DNA of 10,672 nucleotides from assembly GCA_964395545.1 (NCBI GenBank), contig CAYNAW010000044.1, forward strand, positions 1 through 10,672. The letters run 5' to 3'. The notes below the pieces were generated by a model. The model worked only from the letters and a program-made list of their open reading frames with translations, searched no databases and had not been told where the DNA came from. The stretch comes from CAYGVX01 sp964395545. Its GTDB lineage: Archaea > Thermoproteota > Bathyarchaeia > Bathyarchaeales > SOJC01. The translations under genes and the position numbers were made by a program. Positions 5,687-10,672 of the stretch are shown piece after piece; the first letter of the stretch is position 1; every line of letters starts with the position of its first letter.

Positions 5687-6742
5687 ATGAAGAAACGGCT
5701 GACTTACGCCGAGTCAGGCGTGGATAGAGAGCTGAGGTCTAAAGCTAAGACCGCGCTGCGGATGCTGGAGCAGACCTACAGGTTCAGCCCTCGAATGCTG
5801 CGGCTTCCGTACGGCAACGTTTTCGCCTTCGGAGACCGTTACCTCGACCTCGCCATAGAAGGAGTCGGAACTAAAGTGCTCTTGGCCCAGTTGGCAGAAA
5901 AGTACGACACGATCGGCGTAGACGGCGTTGCGATGGCAGTAAACGATGTCATACGTTCGGGGGCTAAGCCCCTCGCCGTAGCCGACAACATCCACGCACA
6001 CGTGTCAGACCCGCGCTTGGTGAAAGGGTGGTTGAAGGGCGTGGTGAAAGGCGCAGCGGAGAGCCGGTGCGTCGTGGCGGGAGGCGAGATCGGAGACGTG
6101 TCCGAAGTGATAAGAGGCGTGGAGCAGGGCAAGGGCTTCGACATGGTGGTCTCCTGCATAGGCGAAGCCGACGAAGACGACATCATACGGGGCAACGACA
6201 TAAAACCCGGAGACGATGTGATAGGACTTCGAAGCTCAGGCGTCCACAGTAACGGCATAACGCTAGCACGAAAAGCCTTATTCAAGACGTGGGGGGGCAA
6301 GTTTGACGCCCATGATATTCCGGATGGGCTGGATAGAGAACTCATCCTCGAAGCTTTGGAGCCCACGAGAATCTACGTAAAACCGTTGCTGAGAGTCGCC
6401 CGGAGACACCAAGTCAAAGGTGCAGTCCACATAACTGGAGACGCCTACCAAAAATTTAGCAGACTCATGATGTTCTCGAAGGCAGTGGGCTTCGAGTTCA
6501 ACAACTTCACACCCCAACCGATCTTCAGGCTTATACAAGACTCGGGCGGTGTCTCGGATGACGAGATGTTGAGGACGTTCAATATGGGATGGGGCTTCGC
6601 AATAGTAGTTGACCGCCGCGAAAGAGACGACGTGTTGGACACTTTGGAAAAGGGCAGAGGTGGGGCCGAGGTTATCGGCGAGGCAACCTCGACTAAGCGG
6701 ATAGTGGCCCGTTATAAGAAGAAGAGAATCGTGCTCTGGTAG
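5687..6742 (+). CDS. purM: Phosphoribosylformylglycinamidine cyclo-ligase (AIR synthetase) PurM
   Basis: PurM uses ATP to close FGAM into 5-aminoimidazole ribonucleotide, step 5 of purine synthesis, in the cytoplasm. The 351-residue product has the two-part PurM fold: N-terminal ATP/dimer domain (about 1-165) and C-terminal domain (about 170-345). Motifs seen: YAESGVD (7-13), GVGTK (59-63), GVDGVAMAVNDVIRSGAKPL (77-96), GGEIGDV (132-138), RSSGVHSNG (182-190), HITGD (248-252, where bacteria commonly have HITGGG) and DEMLRTFNMGWG (292-303). The RTFNMG signature and YAESGVD separate it from the related PurL, SelD and HypE. Length is normal. The ATG at 5687 is preceded by a modest AAGGCGGAT ribosome site. 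The next genes make the substrate of this enzyme, so the order is functionally coherent, yet the 68-base gap with a T-tract suggests separate transcription from purSLQ. Confidence 0.94.
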   Translation: MKKRLTYAESGVDRELRSKAKTALRMLEQTYRFSPRMLRLPYGNVFAFGDRYLDLAIEGVGTKVLLAQLAEKYDTIGVDGVAMAVNDVIRSGAKPLAVADNIHAHVSDPRLVKGWLKGVVKGAAESRCVVAGGEIGDVSEVIRGVEQGKGFDMVVSCIGEADEDDIIRGNDIKPGDDVIGLRSSGVHSNGITLARKALFKTWGGKFDAHDIPDGLDRELILEALEPTRIYVKPLLRVARRHQVKGAVHITGDAYQKFSRLMMFSKAVGFEFNNFTPQPIFRLIQDSGGVSDDEMLRTFNMGWGFAIVVDRRERDDVLDTLEKGRGGAEVIGEATSTKRIVARYKKKRIVLW

Positions 6743-6765
6743 TTTTTTATACTTTCATTTAAATT
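6742..6765 (+). terminator. T-tract terminator after purM
   Basis: Immediately after the TAG stop there is a run of six T (6743-6748) followed by more T-rich sequence up to about 6765, with no stem needed. Oligo-T tracts of this kind end archaeal transcripts. The region is part of a 68-base AT-rich gap before purS. Confidence 0.5.
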
Positions 6766-6779
6766 TAGCTGTGCATAAG

Positions 6780-6792
6780 GCTTAAATTTTTA
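6780..6792 (+). promoter_or_regulatory. Candidate promoter of purSLQ, leaderless
   Basis: The AT-rich box CTTAAATTTTTAA is centred near 6785, about 26 bases before the A of the purS ATG (6811), and is preceded by purines (AAGG, 6777-6780) where a BRE is expected. No Shine-Dalgarno exists between it and the ATG. This is the arrangement of an archaeal leaderless transcript. A second AT-rich stretch at 6757-6767 could be an alternative box. Confidence 0.55.
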
Positions 6793-6810
6793 ACTTTTTA
6801 ATCACAACCC

Positions 6811-7062
6811 ATGCTCTACAGAGCCAGAGTGGAAGTAAGCCTCAAGCCGGGGCACTCGGACCCAGAAGGAGAAACCGCTGCACGCTCCTTAAGAGAACTC
6901 ACGTACCCAGTCAAGACTGTGGGGGTAAGCAAGACGTACACCGTCATCTTGGAGGCCGCCTCGAAGAAGGAAGCAGAGGCACACGTGGACGAGATGTGCA
7001 GAAAACTGTTGGCCAACCCCACGAAAGATAATTACACCATCAAGGTCGAAGAAGCCGAATGA
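6811..7062 (+). CDS. purS: FGAM synthetase subunit PurS
   Basis: PurS is the small dimeric subunit that bridges PurL and PurQ in the three-part FGAM synthetase and is thought to help ammonia pass from glutaminase to synthetase. The 83-residue product has the expected size. Family features: VEVSLKPGHSDPEG (8-21), a SLRELTYPVKTVGVSKTY stretch (26-43), and a C-terminal helix with ANPTKDNYTIKV (68-79). No catalytic residues are expected. The ATG start has no ribosome site, and a TATA-like box lies about 26 bases upstream, so it is probably read from a leaderless message. The stop TGA overlaps the purL start as ATGA, which implies translational coupling in the complex. Confidence 0.93.
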   Translation: MLYRARVEVSLKPGHSDPEGETAARSLRELTYPVKTVGVSKTYTVILEAASKKEAEAHVDEMCRKLLANPTKDNYTIKVEEAE

Positions 7063-9443
7063 CCACCGCTGCCTTCACTCGCCGCAAGGCGCCGTTCGAG
7101 CTCTACGAAATAAACGTTCTAGACGCGGACGATAAGCAATTGGTGACCATCAGCCGAGAACTAGGCGTGGGCTTAAGCCTTGAAGAAATGAAGACCGTGC
7201 AGAAGTGCTTCGCTCAGCAAGGCAGAAACCCGACAGACGTGGAGCTCCAAACGATCGGACAAACATGGTCAGAGCACTGCTACCACAAGACCTTCAAGGG
7301 CGACATCACCACACCCGAAGGCAGAATCAGAAGCCTCTTCAAAACCTACATAGCCAAAACAACAAACCAACTCAAACCCAACTGGTGCATCTCGGTCTTC
7401 GAAGACAACGCAGGCATCGTCGAGTTCGAGGAAGACTATGCCATCGCCGCAAAGGTCGAGACCCACAATCACCCGTCAGCCATCGAACCCTTCGGCGGCG
7501 CCGCCACAGGCGTCGGCGGAGTCATCCGGGACATACTCGGCGTCTGGGCAGACCCCATCGCCTGCACCGACGTCTTGGGCTTCGGACCACTGAATTTGGA
7601 CTATAATAGGCTGCCGTCTGGCATCAAACATCCGAAATACGTGTTCAACGGCGTCGTAGCCGGCATAGGATGCTACGGCAACAACATGGGCATCCCCACC
7701 GTCAACGGGGGCATATTCTTCGACGAAAGCTACACGGGCAACGTCGTCGTCTACTGCGGCTGCATAGGCCTACTCCCAAAAGACAAGTTTATCAAAAACG
7801 CCAAGCCCGGCGACACGTTACTTCTGGTCGGAGGCAGGACAGGAAGAGACGGCATACACGGCGTGACCTTCGCCTCCGCCGAACTCACAGAAAAATCCGA
7901 GGAAGTCTCTCGCCCAGCCGTCCAAATCGCCGATCCCGTGACCGAGGAGAAACTCAAACGCGGCATAGTCGAGACGCGAGACAGGAAACTAGCCTCGGCA
8001 ATAACTGACCTCGGAGGGGGAGGGCTGTCGAGCGCTGTGGGAGAGATGGCACACAGGTTCAGCTGCGGCGCCCACGTCCAACTCGATAAAGTTCCCCTAA
8101 AATACGAAGGCTTGGCGCCCTGGGAAATCTACGTCTCCGAATCACAAGAACGGATGCTACTTCTCGTGCCCAGAAAAAACCTCGAGAAAACGGTGAAAGT
8201 CTTCGAGGCAGAGGATGTTGAAGCCACGCCCATCGGAGAACTCACCGACGATGGCACCTTGAGCATACACTGCGAAGGCTACGAGGTAGCACGTTTAGCA
8301 ATAGACTTTCTCTTCACCCCACTCACCACGGAAAGGACTGCAACGTGGCAAGAGCCCGCCTTCAAAGAGCCTATGATCCCGGAGCCTCGCGACCTGCAAC
8401 CTTACCTTCTTAAGCTGCTGTCTGCGCCAAACATCGCCAGCCGCGAACACGTGGTGCGCACCTACGACCACGAAGTCAAGGGAAACACGGTCCTCAAGCC
8501 CCTCCACGGCATCTTTGGAGGACCCACCGACGCTGCAGTTCTTAAACCGTTAGACCACAGCTGGAAGGGCGTAACCATATCGTGCGGCATGAACCCCAGC
8601 TACGGCAGAGTCGACTCCTACTGGATGGCAGCCTCAGCCATCGACGAAGCAATGAGAAACAACACGGCCGTAGGTGGAAGAAGAATCGCCCTGCTCGACA
8701 ACTTCGTCTGGGGTAGCCCCGAGAAACCAGACAGGATGGGAAGCCTCGTCAAAGCCTGCGAAGCATGCTACGACACGGCGACCGCTTTCGGAGTGCCCTT
8801 CATCTCGGGCAAGGATAGCCTCTACAACGAGTCACCTCTAGGTCCGGTCACTCCTACACTTCTGATAACTGCCGTTGGTATCGTGCCCGACATTCGAAAG
8901 ACCGTGTCACTGGACTTGAAGGCGCCCGGAAATCTGGTCTACATCGTCGGCTCAACTTTTGCAGAGTTGGGAGGCTCAGAATATTATGGGCTTAAGAGTT
9001 TCGTGGGAAGGTCCGTGCCGAGAGTGAGGTTTCCCCAGGCAAGGCATGTGATGGAGGCGCTGGTTAAGGCGATTGACGAAGAATGCGTCCGCGCGTGTCA
9101 TGACCTGTCAGAAGGCGGTCTAGGTGTGGCGGCCGCGGAGATGGCTTTCAGCGGGGGCTATGGTATCGAACTTAAGCTGAACCATGTTCCTGGAGCCAAG
9201 GACATAAACAGAGACGATTTCGTGCTCTTTTCCGAGTCCACCAGCCGATTCCTCGTAGAGGTGCCCATAGACAAAGCCGACGCATTCGAATCCATAACGA
9301 GCAGAGTGCCTAAAGCACAGGTGGGCAAGGTAGCCCGTGATCCACGTTTCCGCGTTTACGGGTTAACCGACCAAGTGGTTGCAGACGTGGAACTGGATGA
9401 GCTTCTGACCGCTTGGAAGCGTGGCTTGGAGGCAGGAGCATGA
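7059..9443 (+). CDS. purL: FGAM synthetase subunit PurL
   Basis: PurL is the ATP-dependent synthetase subunit that converts FGAR to FGAM using ammonia supplied by PurQ. The 794-residue product is the small, PurS-dependent kind without a fused glutaminase, somewhat longer than the roughly 740 residues of the Bacillus type, partly from about 20 extra residues before the first motif. Motifs in order: WSEHC (70-74), VETHNHPSAIEPFGGAATG (133-151), GGRTGRDGIHG (258-268), ITDLGGGGLSS (315-325), SESQERMLL (360-368), FGGPTDAAVL (486-495), FISGKDSLYNE (581-591), HDLSEGGLGVAAAEMA (681-696) and FSESTSRF (724-731). These repeat the duplicated PurM-like fold. Start is the ATG at 7059, overlapping the purS stop; no strong ribosome site, so coupling is likely. 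The stop overlaps the purQ start. Base composition of the coding strand changes from A/C-rich to G-rich at about 8820 without any break in the frame. Confidence 0.95.
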   Translation: MTTAAFTRRKAPFELYEINVLDADDKQLVTISRELGVGLSLEEMKTVQKCFAQQGRNPTDVELQTIGQTWSEHCYHKTFKGDITTPEGRIRSLFKTYIAKTTNQLKPNWCISVFEDNAGIVEFEEDYAIAAKVETHNHPSAIEPFGGAATGVGGVIRDILGVWADPIACTDVLGFGPLNLDYNRLPSGIKHPKYVFNGVVAGIGCYGNNMGIPTVNGGIFFDESYTGNVVVYCGCIGLLPKDKFIKNAKPGDTLLLVGGRTGRDGIHGVTFASAELTEKSEEVSRPAVQIADPVTEEKLKRGIVETRDRKLASAITDLGGGGLSSAVGEMAHRFSCGAHVQLDKVPLKYEGLAPWEIYVSESQERMLLLVPRKNLEKTVKVFEAEDVEATPIGELTDDGTLSIHCEGYEVARLAIDFLFTPLTTERTATWQEPAFKEPMIPEPRDLQPYLLKLLSAPNIASREHVVRTYDHEVKGNTVLKPLHGIFGGPTDAAVLKPLDHSWKGVTISCGMNPSYGRVDSYWMAASAIDEAMRNNTAVGGRRIALLDNFVWGSPEKPDRMGSLVKACEACYDTATAFGVPFISGKDSLYNESPLGPVTPTLLITAVGIVPDIRKTVSLDLKAPGNLVYIVGSTFAELGGSEYYGLKSFVGRSVPRVRFPQARHVMEALVKAIDEECVRACHDLSEGGLGVAAAEMAFSGGYGIELKLNHVPGAKDINRDDFVLFSESTSRFLVEVPIDKADAFESITSRVPKAQVGKVARDPRFRVYGLTDQVVADVELDELLTAWKRGLEAGA
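9428..9432 (+). promoter_or_regulatory. Ribosome binding site deciding the purQ start
   Basis: GGAGG, inside the 3' end of purL, stands seven bases before the ATG at 9440. It is the best Shine-Dalgarno match in the window. It excludes the in-frame TTG at 9413, which would add nine residues not resembling PurQ. Confidence 0.75.
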
Positions 9444-10258
9444 GGCGAGATGAAATTCGTGTTTGCATCCTCCGCGTTGGAGGCACTAATTGCGACGCTG
9501 AGACCGCGAGGGCTTTCAGAGAGTCGGGAATGCGGGCAAATGTTGTTCACTTCAACCACCTCGTCAAGCAGCAGAGTCTCCTCGATTATGACGCGCTTGT
9601 CATTCCAGGTGGTTTTTCCCATGGAGACTATGTTCGTGGGGGCGCGATATGGGCGAAGCGGCTGATGGCGAAGCTTGGAAAAGAGTTGAATGTTTTCGTT
9701 GATAAGGGGCGTCCGATTCTGGGAATATGCAACGGTTTTCAAGTCCTCGTCGAGGCCGGCTTGCTTCCAGGATTTGATGGCGCCAGTCAGTTTCCCGAGG
9801 CTGCTCTAGCGACTAACGTGCCCTCTGGATATAACTGCCGCTGGGTCTATCTTCGCCATGAAAGCCGTGGCAAATGTGTCTTTACAAGAAATATTGCACA
9901 TGGCTCTATAGTCTGCGTTCCAGTGGCTCACTCTGAGGGGCGGTTCATGTTCGCGAAAGAGAAGGAGAGAGAGCATCTTGAGAGGCTCGTTGAGAATGAT
10001 CAGCTCGTCTTCAGGTACTGCAATGATTATGGAGAGTATGCTGAGGCGGAGTTTCCGTCGAATCCTAATGGTTCTTTCTTCGACATCGCTGGAATTTGTG
10101 ACCCGTCAGGAACGGTGTTCGGCCTGATGCCCCACCCTGAGCGAGCCTACTACGGGTGGCAACTGCAAGGTTGGACGAGAGGTGTAACTCCACCGGTCTA
10201 TGGTGATGGGAAGGCGATCTTTGATTCGGTCGTAAAGTACCTGACCAAAAGCCTGTAG
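9440..10258 (+). CDS. purQ: FGAM synthetase glutaminase subunit PurQ
   Basis: PurQ is the class I glutamine amidotransferase subunit that releases ammonia from glutamine for PurL. The 272-residue product begins with the typical beta strand and RVGGTNCDAET (12-22). It then has PGGFSHGDYVRGGAIWA (56-72), the nucleophile elbow GICNGFQVLVEAG (95-107, catalytic C97), AHSEGRF (163-169), and MPHPERA (230-236) with the catalytic H232 and E234. All three triad residues are therefore present. It is longer than the roughly 227 residues of bacterial PurQ; part of the extra length is a segment after HPERA (about 237-255, rich in Trp, Gly and Pro) before the final helix. The start is the ATG at 9440 with GGAGG before it, overlapping the purL stop as ATGA. 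It ends the purine operon and converges on the mechanosensitive channel gene. Confidence 0.95.
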   Translation: MRRDEIRVCILRVGGTNCDAETARAFRESGMRANVVHFNHLVKQQSLLDYDALVIPGGFSHGDYVRGGAIWAKRLMAKLGKELNVFVDKGRPILGICNGFQVLVEAGLLPGFDGASQFPEAALATNVPSGYNCRWVYLRHESRGKCVFTRNIAHGSIVCVPVAHSEGRFMFAKEKEREHLERLVENDQLVFRYCNDYGEYAEAEFPSNPNGSFFDIAGICDPSGTVFGLMPHPERAYYGWQLQGWTRGVTPPVYGDGKAIFDSVVKYLTKSL

Positions 10259-10304
10259 GAAAACTCAGCGCCAATAAAGAAGATAGGCAAACGTGCTGTG
10301 GGAA

Positions 10305-10322
10305 ACCCAAAAAAAGGGAGAG
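10305..10322 (-). terminator. T-tract terminator after the channel gene
   Basis: Read on the minus strand, the stop codon at 10328-10326 is followed after ten bases by CCC, seven T (10315-10309) and GGG. The T7 run is a typical archaeal termination signal; the flanking CCC/GGG could pair weakly. No comparable T-tract follows purQ on the plus strand in the 67-base gap between the two stop codons. Confidence 0.5.
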
Positions 10323-10325
10323 TTG

Positions 10326-10672
10326 TTACTCTATTCCCCATCGTTTGGTGATCTTCACCAGCAGAAAGACTACAAGGGCTACGATGATGAAGGTTATCAG
10401 TGCAGCTATGAATCCTCCTACTCCGAATAGCTGGCCAACGTAGGTCGGATCTATTGGGTTGCCTTGGCTGTCCAGATCTGTCGCTGGGACGGGTATCTTG
10501 TAAGTAGCTAGGTTTCCAAGGCCGGGTATCGCGAGACCGATGATGGGCATTACGAGACCTGTGACGAGCGCCTGTACAAGTGCGCCGAGGTATACACCCA
10601 TGATGAAAGCGACAGCAAGCCCCATGACTCTGTACTTGGAAATGAAGTCCATGAACTCTTTCCACGTCCCTT
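10326..10672 (-). CDS. mscL: Large-conductance mechanosensitive channel MscL family, 5' end outside window
   Basis: MscL forms a homopentameric membrane channel that opens under high membrane tension and protects against osmotic downshock. Visible are TM1 (MGLAVAFIMGVYLGALVQAL, then GLVMPIIGL), an outer loop that is Pro/Asp-rich (about PVPATDLDSQGNP to the VGQLF segment) and TM2 (FIAALITFIIVALVVFLLV), then KITKRWGIE and the stop. TM1 spacing and the PIIGL motif match MscL. The usual GNVVDLAVG reads YRVMGLAVA here. The first in-frame ATG (10652) is preceded by open sequence reading GTWKEF to the window edge. MscL proteins usually begin with a similar KEF segment, so the true start is probably beyond 10672; from 10652 the product would be 108 residues. 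The C-terminal cytoplasmic helix of E. coli MscL is missing, as in other short archaeal homologues. Confidence 0.83.
   Translation of the reverse strand, partial: GTWKEFMDFISKYRVMGLAVAFIMGVYLGALVQALVTGLVMPIIGLAIPGLGNLATYKIPVPATDLDSQGNPIDPTYVGQLFGVGGFIAALITFIIVALVVFLLVKITKRWGIE

Noticed and set aside
5687..6742. Alternative assignment as a HypE/SelD/ThiL-type PurM-fold protein
   Set aside because: YAESGVD near the N-terminus and RTFNMG near the C-terminus, together with adjacent purSLQ, identify true PurM.
1..10672. CRISPR array, tRNA, rRNA, insertion sequence, integrase or toxin-antitoxin genes
   Set aside because: I looked for regular direct repeats, tRNA-like arms, terminal inverted repeats and such proteins on both strands and saw none; gaps between genes are all shorter than 160 bases.

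Overview
This is a chromosomal stretch of an archaeon with roughly balanced to moderately high GC. The evidence for an archaeon is the set of archaeal-type protein families (a TIM-barrel Nfo-like protein beginning RFGPAGIP, adjacent MoeA paralogues, a separate PurS/PurL/PurQ), AT-rich TATA-like boxes placed about 24-28 bases before start codons, T-tract terminators, and a purS start with no Shine-Dalgarno sequence. I cannot assign a lineage with confidence; an uncultivated TACK-type group such as Bathyarchaeia would fit, but that is a guess.

Layout. 1-140: leader with a GC-rich hairpin and a TATA-like box. 141-512 (+): small four-helix membrane protein of unknown function, ending 3 bases from the convergent moeA gene. 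516-5619 (-): five genes on one strand, read from right to left: a calcineurin-like phosphoesterase, a four-helix membrane protein with a basic Pro/Thr-rich loop, an endonuclease IV-like TIM-barrel protein, and two different MoeA proteins with tightly coupled ends. 5620-5686: short divergent promoter region. 5687-10258 (+): purM, then purS-purL-purQ. 10326 to the right edge (-): an MscL-type mechanosensitive channel whose start probably lies just outside the window.

How the genes work together. PurS, PurL and PurQ form the three-part FGAM synthetase (step 4 of IMP synthesis). PurM closes the ring of its product to AIR (step 5). The plus-strand block therefore encodes two consecutive purine steps, with ATGA stop/start overlaps joining purS-purL and purL-purQ. 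purM is separated from purS by an AT-rich gap holding a T-tract terminator and a probable new promoter. The two MoeA proteins catalyse metal insertion into molybdopterin-AMP; having two suggests specialisation, for example Mo versus W, but that is inference.

I found no CRISPR array, tRNA, rRNA, insertion sequence or phage gene. Most of the window is ordinary housekeeping. The least explained parts are the minus-strand gene pair 3047-4786 and the divergence between the two MoeA copies.
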